Assembly: GCA_943787745.1 (NCBI GenBank) | Contig: CALSNJ010000006.1 | Coordinates: 31,692 to 95,691 of the forward strand | Source: an uncultured Alphaproteobacteria bacterium | Lineage (GTDB): Bacteria; Pseudomonadota; Alphaproteobacteria; UBA6615 | Direction: 5' to 3' | Length of the DNA: 64,000 nt | Shown here: in pieces, positions 18,444-27,841 of the stretch | How positions within the stretch are numbered: the first letter of the stretch is position 1 | How the letters are laid out: every line of letters starts with the position of its first letter | The notes under the pieces: generated by a model | Databases searched by the model: none | What the model saw: the letters and a program-made list of their open reading frames with translations, nothing else | What the model was told of the DNA's origin: nothing | Position numbers and translations under genes: made by a program

Positions 18444-19754
18444 CTACTCTGCGGCTTGCGCCATATCGTGGCCGGCATTCGCGGTGATCTCATCAAGCAC
18501 CGGCTTCACCACCTCATTGAACTCGGTCATGTTCTGAATGACCTTATCCTTCGGCATCTGCGCATAGTGATAAATCAGCGTGATGAACTCAGCGGGCATC
18601 TGCTCCCACTGGGCCGCCAGCTGATCGCGCACGGATTCGGCAGTACCAATGCAGTAGAGGCCGGAATCGAGCATGGAACCAATGACATCAGCTTCATCGA
18701 GCTTCCGGCGACCCATGGCTGCGTAGAAGTTCTTCCAGATATCAAAGTCATGGGCCATCACGGCATCGACGGCAGCATCATAGCTGTCGGCAATCTGCAG
18801 CCAGCGCACGATGTTCTGGTTCTGACCTGGCAGCCAGTTGAAGCCATTGGCCTTGGCCGTTTCGGCATACTGGAGGCCCAGCGGCGCAGCCGTGTTGATA
18901 TCCGTGAAGTAGGTCGGGATGAAACCCATACGCGCGTTGTAATCGATTGTCTCAGGGCTACCGCTGCCTGACACGAAGACCGGCGGATGCGGATCCTGAT
19001 ACGGTGCAGGGCAAACGGAAACATTGACGACGTTATTGTTCTCATCAACCTCATCAAGAGCACCCATACGCTGGGTGACCCCAACCTGGGCAAGCTGCCA
19101 GTCATCCACACCCGTATCGCCGGGGTAAGGAATCTGCCAGGCGCTGCCCTTGTGATTCATCGAATCCTGGGTCCAGGCCTTCAGCACGATTTCAATGTTC
19201 TCTTCAAACACATCGCGGTTGTGCTGGTCGTTCGCGACGTCCTTGTCGGAGATGTTAAAGCCGCTCTGGGCGAAACCGGCACCAACTGCTGTCTGGTTGT
19301 TCTTGGCCGCCGTCGGAGACTTCGTTGACGTCGTGCCGTAATGCTGACCAAACACATTGGTCCAGCGGCTCTGATACCCGCGCGCAAAACCAACGAAACT
19401 GCGACCCTGACTCAGATGATCGATGATAGCGGTTTCTTCGGCAACCCGGATCGGGTTCTGAATGCTCATCACATAGCCAAGCTGACCGACGCGCACATTC
19501 TTGGTAATGGCCGCCCAGTAGGCATCCATGATCGCTGGCGCCGGGCCAACTTCGTAACCTTCGGACCAGAAGTGATGCTCAATGGTGGCAACACCCCAGA
19601 AGTTCAGATTGTCGGCGGCCATGATGACCTCATGCCAGCCCTGAACCGTCTCCTGATAACGCTCTTTGTTGCGACCGATCGGGCGAAGCTTCTCGCGCTC
19701 TGCCTCGTTCTCGGCATGAATGACCGGATAGGTCTGCAAAATCGGTTTCACCAT
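18444..19754 (-). CDS. LLM-class flavin-dependent monooxygenase
   Basis: Bacterial-luciferase-like TIM-barrel enzyme using FMNH2 and O2. Family features include WGVATIEHHFWSEGY near residue 53, GQLGYVMSIQNPIRVAEETA and the strand GRSFVGFARGYQSRW. An insert between about residues 145 and 255 makes the protein long (436 residues). The C-terminal helix region reads GTAESVRDQLAAQWEQM. The gene is alone on its strand, followed by its own terminator and divergent from the sulfotransferase gene across 117 AT-rich bases. The substrate is unknown. Confidence 0.85.
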   Translation of the reverse strand: MVKPILQTYPVIHAENEAEREKLRPIGRNKERYQETVQGWHEVIMAADNLNFWGVATIEHHFWSEGYEVGPAPAIMDAYWAAITKNVRVGQLGYVMSIQNPIRVAEETAIIDHLSQGRSFVGFARGYQSRWTNVFGQHYGTTSTKSPTAAKNNQTAVGAGFAQSGFNISDKDVANDQHNRDVFEENIEIVLKAWTQDSMNHKGSAWQIPYPGDTGVDDWQLAQVGVTQRMGALDEVDENNNVVNVSVCPAPYQDPHPPVFVSGSGSPETIDYNARMGFIPTYFTDINTAAPLGLQYAETAKANGFNWLPGQNQNIVRWLQIADSYDAAVDAVMAHDFDIWKNFYAAMGRRKLDEADVIGSMLDSGLYCIGTAESVRDQLAAQWEQMPAEFITLIYHYAQMPKDKVIQNMTEFNEVVKPVLDEITANAGHDMAQAAE

Positions 19755-19871
19755 GAGTGTCTCTCCCCTTTGAATTTGATCGCCAATGAAACGGCTATTG
19801 GGTTCGAGATTAGCCGTTCCGCTAGTGTAATCACAAATTATGATAATTAATAACTAGCATAACCTATATGC

Positions 19872-21740
19872 ATGGATGAGGCATATGACCGACCAACTCG
19901 AGTGTTGCCAAAGAGTCCACAAGCGCTCTTGACGGATCATGTGCCTTTACGCCCATCTTCTCCCATGACTTCGCAGAAAGAGCTTTTTGAAAGCGCGGCA
20001 GGGTTCGCGCAAGCCGGGCGGCTGGATGAAGCTCTCAAGGCCTACAAATCCATCCTGCGCAAGGAGCCCGGCAACAATCAGGCGCGCTACCGGATCGCCG
20101 TTGTGGAACTCATGCGGGGCCGGTTCAGTGAAGGTGCCAAGCTGCTGCGGGTGTGTCTGCGCAAACAGCCCGACAATTCCGATATCCTCTTCAGCCTGGG
20201 TCGTGCCTGCCTCCCGTTGGGACGTCATGAAGAAGCGGTCGATCATCTGGCCAAAGCCGCCGAGATAACACCCGATCGCGCAGACATCCTTTCCGCTCTT
20301 GGCGATGCTTACTTCCTTTCAGGTGCCACGGAGAACGCCCTCCAGGTGTATCAGGCGGCGAGTGCCCTCGTGCCAGACGACCCCCGAATCAAAGCGAATA
20401 TGGCGAATGCCTTCTCCCGGGCGGGTGCCCATGCGCACGCGATTGCGACAATCGAGACCGCACTGGCGCTCGCGCCGGAACGTCCCGACATCGCTCTCGC
20501 GTATGCCAACACACTTCGCGCAGCGGGCAAGCTTGAAGCCGCGCGGTCATCCATCGAAACATTGTTGACCCGCGATCCCGGCAACATCGACGCCATCGCC
20601 TACAAGGCAGAACTTCTGGACCGAATGGGCGAGAACCCAGCAGCAGCGGCATTGCTCAGCCGTCACCTCAACACCAATCCTGCCCCCCACGCGCTCGCAC
20701 GTGCCGCCGGCCAGGTCGCCATCAATGGCAATCTGGACGCACTCCCACCTGATCGGGTTGTGGCGCTGATCAACACAGCGCTTTCCAGACCCGCTCTCAA
20801 TCGTTTTGAGCGTCGCGGCCTTCTGTTCATGCAAGCTGCGTTGCTTCAGAAGTCTGGAAAAAACGCCGAGGCCTTTGATATCTATGCGCGCGCCAACGCT
20901 GAATCTGGCGTCATCTATGACCAAGCCGCAGTCAACCGGCGGTTCGACCGTTACCGGAACACGTTCTCTCTGGCGCGCCTCCCAAAGCTTTCGCGATCGA
21001 CTGTCTCGGATTCGACACCCATCTTCATCGTTGGCATGCCCCGGTCAGGCACAACTCTGGTGGAACAAATTATCGACAGTCACCCGGATGCAGCGGGGGG
21101 CGGGGAGCTCGGCGGCATCCCGGGCGCCACACGAGCACTAAGCAACTATCCTGATTCGCTCGAAGGCCTGAGCACAGATGACCTGAACGACATTGCCCAT
21201 GAATACCTGGCCTCACTCAGAGACATCTCGAGCGAAGCGCGTTTTGTGACCGACAAAATGCCGATCAATGCCGAACATCTTGGTTTCATCTGGCAATTAT
21301 TCCCCAACGCGCGCGTGATCCATTGCCGCCGTCACCCTCTGGCCATCGGCCTTTCATGCTTCTCCCAGAACTTCCGAACAGGGAATGAATTCGCGTTCTC
21401 TCTGGAAGGCTTTGCGCATTACTACCGACACTACAGCGACCTCATGCAGCACTGGCAGGAAACACTCAACCTGCCCATTCTCGATTTGCGGTATGAGACT
21501 CTTGTCCGCCAACCACGTGAATCAATCGAGAGGCTGCTCGAATTCTGCGATTTGCCCTGGGACGATGCCTGTCTGGACTTCGATAAAAACCAGCGATTTG
21601 TAGACACGCTAAGCTACGCACAGGTGCGACGACCGATGACGCAGGAGCCAGCAGCCCGCCACCTGAAATACGAAACAGAACTCGCGCCTCTCTCGGATGC
21701 ACTGGCCGAAGAGATCGCCGCTTATGAGAAAGATATCTGA
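19872..21740 (+). CDS. TPR-repeat protein fused to a sulfotransferase domain
   Basis: Residues about 35-290 are tetratricopeptide repeats (for example EALKAYKSILRKEPGNNQAR and DILSALGDAYFLSGATENAL). The C-terminal half is a PAPS sulfotransferase: the 5'-phosphosulfate loop is IFIVGMPRSGTTLVEQII and the 3'-phosphate site is CRRHPLAIGLSCFSQNF. This two-part layout is widespread in marine bacteria, where TPRs may present a protein or glycan acceptor. The start is uncertain: ATG 19872 or ATG 19965, neither with a convincing ribosome site. 622 residues from the first. Confidence 0.85.
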   Translation: MDEAYDRPTRVLPKSPQALLTDHVPLRPSSPMTSQKELFESAAGFAQAGRLDEALKAYKSILRKEPGNNQARYRIAVVELMRGRFSEGAKLLRVCLRKQPDNSDILFSLGRACLPLGRHEEAVDHLAKAAEITPDRADILSALGDAYFLSGATENALQVYQAASALVPDDPRIKANMANAFSRAGAHAHAIATIETALALAPERPDIALAYANTLRAAGKLEAARSSIETLLTRDPGNIDAIAYKAELLDRMGENPAAAALLSRHLNTNPAPHALARAAGQVAINGNLDALPPDRVVALINTALSRPALNRFERRGLLFMQAALLQKSGKNAEAFDIYARANAESGVIYDQAAVNRRFDRYRNTFSLARLPKLSRSTVSDSTPIFIVGMPRSGTTLVEQIIDSHPDAAGGGELGGIPGATRALSNYPDSLEGLSTDDLNDIAHEYLASLRDISSEARFVTDKMPINAEHLGFIWQLFPNARVIHCRRHPLAIGLSCFSQNFRTGNEFAFSLEGFAHYYRHYSDLMQHWQETLNLPILDLRYETLVRQPRESIERLLEFCDLPWDDACLDFDKNQRFVDTLSYAQVRRPMTQEPAARHLKYETELAPLSDALAEEIAAYEKDI

Positions 21741-23117
21741 CTAGCGTCCAAAGCGGTCTTCGATCATCGCAAAGGCGGCCCGCAGACCCTGTGCCTCTCC
21801 CCCGGACGGACGCCCGGGGCTGCTCCCCAGATTCCACGCCATGATATCAAAATGGGCCCACGGCACATCGTTATCGACAAATTCCTGCAGGAAGAGCGCT
21901 GCGGTAATCGCCCCGCCAAACGGGCCATCGCTGGTACTTGAAACATCGGCCACCTGGCTCTCGATCAGAGCGCGGTAAGGTTTGTGAAGGGGCAACCGCC
22001 AAACCGGGTCGGCTGTCATCGCCGCATGCTTTTCCAAATCGCTATACAGCTTGTCGTCATTGGCGAAGACCGCCGCAATGCCCGTGCCTACCGCTACCCG
22101 GGCGGCGCCCGTCAGTGTGGAAAAGTCGAGCAGCATATCGGGTTTCTCGGTGCTGGCCTCGGCCAGGCAATCTCCCATCACGAGCCGCCCCTCGGCATCC
22201 GTATTGCCATTCTCAACCGTGATGCCCTTGCGTGTCTTCAGGACATCCCAGGGCCGGTAGGCATTGCCTGCCACCGCGTTTTCCACCGCGCCAATCAAAA
22301 CCCGCAAACGGACCGGCAGTTTGGCCGCCATAATCAGCTGGCCGAGTGCGAGCGCATGAGCCGCACCCCCCATATCCTTCTTCATCCGGAGCATCCCGGC
22401 AGCGGGTTTGAGATCCAGTCCACCGGTGTCAAAGCACACGCCTTTGCCCACCAGTGTCACGCGAGGGCCGCGCGTGCCCCAGCGCAGGTCGATCAACCGA
22501 GGATCATCATCCGAGGCCCGGCCTACCGTGTGAATCATCGGATAGTTGGCTTTCAGGAGGGCATCACCAGCCGTGACACGAACCTTGGCCTTGAACTTGC
22601 GCCCGACCTTACGGGCCTCATCGGCCAACTCGGACGGTCCGAGATCCTCAGCCGGAATATTGATGAGGTCGCGCACCAATGTTGTCGCTTCGAGCATATT
22701 CGAGACGCGCGCACGCTCTGCGTTGCTTGGCCAGACCAGATCAGGTCGCGTCACCCGAGCTTTGCGATAATGCGTGAACTCATAGGCCGAAAGACCCCAG
22801 CCCAGAGCCGCATCATTGGACGCAGATTTCGAAAGGCGCCCGGCAATTCGGTAGCTTCCATCGGGCAGTTGCGCCGCCAGCTGGCTCCAGGACCACATAT
22901 CCGTGTCATCATCGGTGACAAACACCGCCATCTCGACACCGCCCTTGGTCGACGGCATCAATACGCTCGCACCGGCCTTCCCGGAAAAACCTGCTCCCTT
23001 GAGCCAGGACTGCTGCGCTTTCGAGAGGCTTTTACGCCAAGCCGCCACCCGGTCCGCTGAAAGAACAGTGATCGGGACGGTATCCTTGCGCGCACGGTCG
23101 ATAAGGTTGTGGGCCAC
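21741..23117 (-). CDS. Leucyl aminopeptidase family protein (M17)
   Basis: Dinuclear-metal exopeptidase. The M17 signature is complete: VGKGVCFDTGGLDLKPAAGM, MKKDMGGAAHAL and the NTDAEGRLVMGDCLAEA metal-binding stretch, with GITVENGN before it. I choose the GTG at 23117 (VAHNLIDRARKD), which has GAGGA 7 nt upstream and gives 458 residues; an ATG at 23210 would add 31 poorly conserved residues. The N-terminal domain is shorter than that of E. coli PepA, as in PepB-like members. Convergent with the sulfotransferase gene. Confidence 0.9.
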   Translation of the reverse strand: MAHNLIDRARKDTVPITVLSADRVAAWRKSLSKAQQSWLKGAGFSGKAGASVLMPSTKGGVEMAVFVTDDDTDMWSWSQLAAQLPDGSYRIAGRLSKSASNDAALGWGLSAYEFTHYRKARVTRPDLVWPSNAERARVSNMLEATTLVRDLINIPAEDLGPSELADEARKVGRKFKAKVRVTAGDALLKANYPMIHTVGRASDDDPRLIDLRWGTRGPRVTLVGKGVCFDTGGLDLKPAAGMLRMKKDMGGAAHALALGQLIMAAKLPVRLRVLIGAVENAVAGNAYRPWDVLKTRKGITVENGNTDAEGRLVMGDCLAEASTEKPDMLLDFSTLTGAARVAVGTGIAAVFANDDKLYSDLEKHAAMTADPVWRLPLHKPYRALIESQVADVSSTSDGPFGGAITAALFLQEFVDNDVPWAHFDIMAWNLGSSPGRPSGGEAQGLRAAFAMIEDRFGR

Positions 23118-23270
23118 GGTCAAATCCTCGGGTTGGGAAAGTAAGTTCAAAACTCTTGCCCTGAACTCTGCCCGACCATCATCCAGCCCGCAACGTTTGC
23201 ACGCACCCAATTCACTTCAAACTTGGGGCCGAACAAACTAGTCTGCCCCGTCAAACAAATGAGGACGAAC

Positions 23271-23711
23271 ATGGCTGTCAAAGACGACGACCTGATCGGG
23301 GCCTGGGCCCTGGAGGAAATGTACGCGGAAACCGAAGACGGCACACGCTCGCACCCCATGGGCCGCGATGCCAGCGGCATGATCATGTACACACCCGACC
23401 ATCATATGTCGGCGATCGTGCATTTCGCGGATCGTTTTCTGCCCGCAGACCGCCCGAGTGACGAAGATCAGGCCGAAGCCTTTTCGAGCTATTTCAACTA
23501 TGCGGGCACATGGTCGCTGGAAGGTAATGCAGTCACCCATGTTCTTGCTCACGCGCTCGACCCGAACATGGTTGGTATGTCTCTCACCCGGAACATTGAA
23601 CATGACGGTGCGCGCATGGTCTTCACCGGACTCGGACCGGATGGCGTGACCAAGCAGGTCATCATCTGGAAACGCTCAAACCCGGGGGCGCCTGTTCCCA
23701 AACCCACATAA
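23271..23711 (+). CDS. Lipocalin-like domain protein
   Basis: 146 residues matching the small lipocalin-like fold (Pfam Lipocalin_5): LIGAWALEEMYAETEDGT at the first strand, then SGMIMYTPDHHMSAIVHF and FNYAGTWSLEGNAVTHVL. There is no signal peptide, so it is cytoplasmic. The start follows GAGGA at a good distance. Members are widespread and uncharacterised; some sit near detoxification genes, and two GST-fold genes follow here. Binding of a small hydrophobic ligand is an inference from the fold only. Confidence 0.7.
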   Translation: MAVKDDDLIGAWALEEMYAETEDGTRSHPMGRDASGMIMYTPDHHMSAIVHFADRFLPADRPSDEDQAEAFSSYFNYAGTWSLEGNAVTHVLAHALDPNMVGMSLTRNIEHDGARMVFTGLGPDGVTKQVIIWKRSNPGAPVPKPT

Positions 23712-23804
23712 AACTTGTGATTGCCCGGCGATTGACCCTGCCCCACAGGGCCAATAGGTTCCCCCGGCATTCGCATTCCATGAACGAGACAATAGAGGTC
23801 GCCA

Positions 23805-24440
23805 ATGATCGAATTTTACACATGGTTCACACCGAACGGCCGCAAGGTCGCGATCCTGCTGGAAGAGCTCGGGATCGAATACAACACCCACTCGGTCAAT
23901 ATCGGCAAGGACGAGCAGTTCGATCCGGAGTTCCTGAAAATCTCGCCGAACAACAAGATCCCGGCCATCCTCGACACCGACAACAATTATCCATTGTTCG
24001 AGACCGGCGCGATCCTGCTCTATCTCGCCGAGAAGCACGGCAAGTTCCTCAACACCAAGGACCGCGATGCCTATTGGCGGACGATGGAATGGCTGATGTG
24101 GCAGATGGGCGGCTTCGGTCCGATCCTCGGCCAAGTCCATCACTTCACCAAGTACAATCCTGGCAAGTCCGACTATGCCCAGGAGCGTTACGAGACCGAG
24201 GCGCGTCGTCTCTATCGTGTGCTCAATGAGCGCCTGGAAGGCCGCGAGTTCATTGTTGATGACTACTCGATCGCCGATATGGCCTGCTGGCCCTGGGCGG
24301 CCCGCCACAACTGGCAGGAAATCGACCTGAACGACTATCCCAATGTGCGCCGCTGGTACATGACCATGCTCGACCGCCCGGCGGTCCAGCGCGCCTGGAA
24401 CATTCCCGAGAACGATCAGCCGCTGCCGATCCCCGAGTAG
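23805..24440 (+). CDS. Glutathione S-transferase, YfcG/Ure2p-like
   Basis: GST with the nu-class N-terminus IEFYTWFTPNGRKVAILLEE, cis-Pro loop ISPNNKIPAILD and FETGAILLYLAEKHG for glutathione binding. The helical domain contains WLMWQMGGFGPILGQVHHF, typical of YfcG/Ure2p-like enzymes, which act as disulfide-bond oxidoreductases towards glutathione-linked substrates. 211 residues, normal length, followed by a strong terminator. Confidence 0.88.
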   Translation: MIEFYTWFTPNGRKVAILLEELGIEYNTHSVNIGKDEQFDPEFLKISPNNKIPAILDTDNNYPLFETGAILLYLAEKHGKFLNTKDRDAYWRTMEWLMWQMGGFGPILGQVHHFTKYNPGKSDYAQERYETEARRLYRVLNERLEGREFIVDDYSIADMACWPWAARHNWQEIDLNDYPNVRRWYMTMLDRPAVQRAWNIPENDQPLPIPE

Positions 24441-24464
24441 TTCCCGCGAACCTTGCAAATTCCC

Positions 24465-24490
24465 AACCGGCGCCCCCTGTGGCGCCGGTT
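24465..24490 (+). terminator. Rho-independent terminator after the YfcG-like GST
   Basis: A 10-bp stem AACCGGCGCC / GGCGCCGGTT with a 6-nt loop, followed by TTCGTTT, 24 nt past the stop codon. Confidence 0.8.
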
Positions 24491-24576
24491 TTCGTTTGGA
24501 GTCCGTTTCACGACTTGCAGCGCCGGACGGTCCAACTATGGTAGGGGCCAAATCACCACCATCAGGATTTGTCCCC

Positions 24577-25212
24577 ATGAAGTTCTATGATTGCGCCACC
24601 GCACCCAGCCCGCGTCTCGTGCGCATGTTCATCGCCGAAAAAGGCCTGAGCGAGCAGATCGAGACCGTCGAGGTCAATCTCCGGGAGAAAGAGCAGATGA
24701 GCGCAGGATTCCGGGCGATCAATCCGTTCTGCACGGTTCCGGTTCTCGAAGCCGATGACGGGACTCATTTCCTGACAACCCATGGCTGCTGGCGCTATCT
24801 GGAGGAAACCAAGCCCGATCCCGTCCTCCTCGGGCACAATGCGACGGAGAAGGCAAAAGTCGCTGACGCTGTCTGGCGCGCCGAGCAGGATGGTTTTTTC
24901 GCGGTCGGCGAAGCCCTGCGCAACACGGCAAAGGGTATGAAGGATCGCGCCCTGACCGGCCCCCACGACTACGCCCAGATCCCCGAACTTGGCGAACGCG
25001 GCAAGCAACGCATGGGGCATTTCTTTGAACTGCTCGACGAAACCCTCGCCGAGCAGCCGTTCTTTGCCGGAGATTATTTTTCCGCTGCCGATATCATGGC
25101 CTTTGTCTCGGTCGAATTTGCAGGCTGGCTGAAGCTCAACATTCCCGAGACAGCCACGAATGCCCAACGCTGGTATGACGCCGCGAAGGCACGCCCGAGC
25201 GCGCTGGTCTAG
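24577..25212 (+). CDS. Glutathione S-transferase family protein
   Basis: GST fold in 211 residues: MKFYDCATAPSPRLVRMFIAE at the active-site end, cis-Pro loop INPFCTVPVLEADDGT, and C-terminal FAGDYFSAADIMAFVSVEF. The start at 24577 has AGGA upstream and gives the canonical first strand. It is the third GST-fold gene in 8 kb, with a terminator before it, so it has its own promoter. Convergent with the FAD monooxygenase gene, 15 nt away. Confidence 0.85.
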   Translation: MKFYDCATAPSPRLVRMFIAEKGLSEQIETVEVNLREKEQMSAGFRAINPFCTVPVLEADDGTHFLTTHGCWRYLEETKPDPVLLGHNATEKAKVADAVWRAEQDGFFAVGEALRNTAKGMKDRALTGPHDYAQIPELGERGKQRMGHFFELLDETLAEQPFFAGDYFSAADIMAFVSVEFAGWLKLNIPETATNAQRWYDAAKARPSALV

Positions 25213-25227
25213 ACCGCAAAGACAGCT

Positions 25228-26865
25228 TCAGGCACCCCGGACACGGTCTATGACGTTTTGCGCATCGACCGGAACGGCATCGCCACGCCAGGCGACATGC
25301 CCGTCGGGAAAGATCAGAACGAGTGCGGCTTCATAGCGGGCACGGACCGCATCTTCGGCAACATCAAGCAGGGTGACGGGAACCCCGGTCGCCGCTGCTG
25401 CCTGCAACAAGGCCGCAGCGTCCACCGCGAAATCGGTGCGCAGGAGTGTGAACCCATCGGCGAAACGGTCACACAGGGCCTCGCCGTTTTCGAGCCAGAC
25501 ATGCGGCGCGCGATGGCCCGGGCGGGCCGTCGGAACGTATTCATGTGCCGCATCGAGCACGGAGTCCGACCCGTCATCACATACCAGAGGTGACCCTGTG
25601 TAGCGCACACCGAGCGCGATCCCGGGAATGATGAACTCGCGGCGGCCGTGATCGGCCAGATGCGCGCCCAGACGCGCCCGCTCGGCCGCCCCGGCTGCGG
25701 TCTCCGCCTCGATCACCGGGTCCACATCGAAGGTCCCGATGGATTCGGCGAAGCCGCGCGCAAAGGCCAGATTGCGCGCGCCGGCTGGCCGCCGGTCGAC
25801 TTCGTAGCTGGCCAGCAGGTTCGGCCCGCCCCAGCCCTGCACATCGGCCGCCAGCTTCCAGCCCAGATTGACCGCGTCGTCGAGGCCCGTATTCATGCCA
25901 AGCCCGCCGGTCGGGGTGAACAGATGGACGGCATCGCCGGTCAGCCAGACATGGTCACCGCCATAGGATTCAGCCAGCAGCGCGTGGCCAGCCGTCCAGG
26001 GCGTTCGGAGAATGATCTCCGCCTCGACCGGCCGGCCAGACGCAAGCCGCAGCAACTCGAAATCGTCGATATCATCCGGGTCGGTACCGTCCGGAATCCG
26101 GGTCAGCATCACATATTTGCTTGCACCATCCACCGAGATCAGCAGGGCCCGCACGTCATGGGCGATCACCCAGTATTGCCAGGCGGTCTCGATGGTCAGC
26201 CAGTCCTGTCCGGACGCCACCTCGAACAGCGTTGCAAGCATCGCACCGCCCATCATCTGGCGGGTGACGCCACCTTCTCCGTCGTAGCGGATACCCAGCT
26301 GGCGTCGAACGGTACTGCGTCCCCCGTCTGCCCCCACCAGATGTCGGGCGGAGACCTGATAAGTGGTGTCGTCATCAAGACTGCGGATTTCTGCGACCAC
26401 ACCGTCACCGGTACGCTGGAAGGATTCCAGACGCTGCGAAAACCGGACATCAACGTCGGGCCGCGCCGTCGCGGCATCCCGCAAAATCGCCTCGAGATAG
26501 ATCTGGCTGCAGCGATGGGGTGGCTCGGCGCAATCATAGGGCCCCAGCCCAGCCCGCGCCTCGGCAACCGCATCCGCGCTTGAAGGCATCGTCAGCCGTG
26601 CGATCTCACGGCCTGTCAGACGGGTCACGTAGCAGACATCGGTGGGATGGTCGGGGGGCAGCGCGGCGGCCCGCAAGCGCGGACCGATACCGTGTCGCCG
26701 GAAATGCTCCATGGAGCGGGCGCTGATCGCATTGGCCTTCGGGTTCAGGGATGTGTCCGCCCGGTCGTTGACCAGCACGGTCCGCACGCCGAAACGCGCC
26801 AGTTCCAGGGCCAGCAGAAGACCCACCGGCCCACCACCGGCAATCAGGACATCTGTTTCTTCCAT
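25228..26865 (-). CDS. FAD-dependent aromatic monooxygenase (PheA/TfdB/MhpA type)
   Basis: Group A flavoprotein hydroxylase. The dinucleotide-binding motif is VLIAGGGPVGLLLALELARF, GADGGRSTVRRQLGI is the DG-type motif, and VWLTGDAVHLFTPTGGLGMN is the GD motif with the conserved Pro. A thioredoxin-like C-terminal domain (after about residue 400) is typical of phenol hydroxylase-like members. The start at 26865 (MEETDVLIAGGG) has AGAGG upstream; 545 residues. The substrate is unknown. It is divergent from the CmcJ/NvfI-like gene, sharing about 100 bp of promoter region. Confidence 0.88.
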   Translation of the reverse strand: MEETDVLIAGGGPVGLLLALELARFGVRTVLVNDRADTSLNPKANAISARSMEHFRRHGIGPRLRAAALPPDHPTDVCYVTRLTGREIARLTMPSSADAVAEARAGLGPYDCAEPPHRCSQIYLEAILRDAATARPDVDVRFSQRLESFQRTGDGVVAEIRSLDDDTTYQVSARHLVGADGGRSTVRRQLGIRYDGEGGVTRQMMGGAMLATLFEVASGQDWLTIETAWQYWVIAHDVRALLISVDGASKYVMLTRIPDGTDPDDIDDFELLRLASGRPVEAEIILRTPWTAGHALLAESYGGDHVWLTGDAVHLFTPTGGLGMNTGLDDAVNLGWKLAADVQGWGGPNLLASYEVDRRPAGARNLAFARGFAESIGTFDVDPVIEAETAAGAAERARLGAHLADHGRREFIIPGIALGVRYTGSPLVCDDGSDSVLDAAHEYVPTARPGHRAPHVWLENGEALCDRFADGFTLLRTDFAVDAAALLQAAAATGVPVTLLDVAEDAVRARYEAALVLIFPDGHVAWRGDAVPVDAQNVIDRVRGA

Positions 26866-26968
26866 AGGCAAACCTCTACCGATTCCGGGCCGAAAACACC
26901 ATCGCGGCCTGCTCCGGGTCGCATGATCGCTCTTTCATCCTCGACACCGGTCGGGATAGAACTATCTG

Positions 26969-27841
26969 ATGAAGACCGAACCGCGTGAGGAGACTCTGGC
27001 CATGGCCATGCCCGCCTATGACAACGAAGACCTTCCCTTTGTGAATGCAAGCGTGAACTATGTTGTTGATAACGGCATTCGCCCCGTGACCTATATCGCG
27101 GAGATGGGCGAATCCAACCGGCGCGACGAAACCCCGGATCACCGCACGGTCCCGATCTACAACGCCCGGCCCGTTGCCGACCGGCTGACCCTCGACCAGA
27201 ACGGCTTTGCCTTCCTGCGTCAGGAAACCGGCGTCACCGATTTCCTCGACAGCGCCCAGATCGAAAGCATCTACAATCCCGAGGTCGAGAAGATCGTCGC
27301 GGCGGCCACCGGCGCATCCCGCGTGCTGGTCTTCGATCACACCCTGCGCGTGGCCGACGAAGCCACACGGACCAGCAAGAAGCTGCGCGAACCCGTCCGC
27401 GTCGTCCACAACGACTACACCGATCTGTCCGGCCCCCAGCGCGTGCGTGATCTTCTGCCCCATGACGAAGCCGAGGCGGCTCTCAAGAAACGCTATGTCT
27501 ATGTGAATGTCTGGCGTTCGATCAGCGGCACGGTCGAGGAAGCACCGCTGGGCATTTGTGACGCGCAGTCGCTCGCCGAAGACGACATGATCCTCATGGA
27601 CCTGAAATACAAAGACCGGGTCGGCGAAATCCATCGCACCCGGTACAACCCGGACCATCGCTGGGTCTATTTCCCGCAGATGACCCCCGACGAGGTCATC
27701 CTGCTGAAATGCTATGACACCGAGCGTGACGGGCGCGCCCGCTGGACCGCGCACACCGCCTTCGACGACCCGACAAGCCCGCCGAATGCCTCGCCCCGCC
27801 AGAGTATCGAGACCCGCACCATCGCCTTCTACGACGACTGA
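26969..27841 (+). CDS. CmcJ/NvfI-like oxidoreductase
   Basis: 290-residue protein of the CmcJ/NvfI/AsaB-like family (related to gibberellin desaturase-like fungal enzymes). Characteristic segments are LVFDHTLRVADEATRTSKKL, VHNDYTDLSGPQRVRDLLP and NVWRSISGTVEEAPLGICDA, with the metal-ligand-like His/Asp in VHND. Known relatives act in cephamycin biosynthesis and fungal secondary metabolism as Fe/2-oxoglutarate-type oxygenases or partners. It faces an FAD monooxygenase, so a joint oxidative pathway is possible but unproven. The 3' end overlaps the convergent kinase gene by 13 nt. Confidence 0.75.
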   Translation: MKTEPREETLAMAMPAYDNEDLPFVNASVNYVVDNGIRPVTYIAEMGESNRRDETPDHRTVPIYNARPVADRLTLDQNGFAFLRQETGVTDFLDSAQIESIYNPEVEKIVAAATGASRVLVFDHTLRVADEATRTSKKLREPVRVVHNDYTDLSGPQRVRDLLPHDEAEAALKKRYVYVNVWRSISGTVEEAPLGICDAQSLAEDDMILMDLKYKDRVGEIHRTRYNPDHRWVYFPQMTPDEVILLKCYDTERDGRARWTAHTAFDDPTSPPNASPRQSIETRTIAFYDD

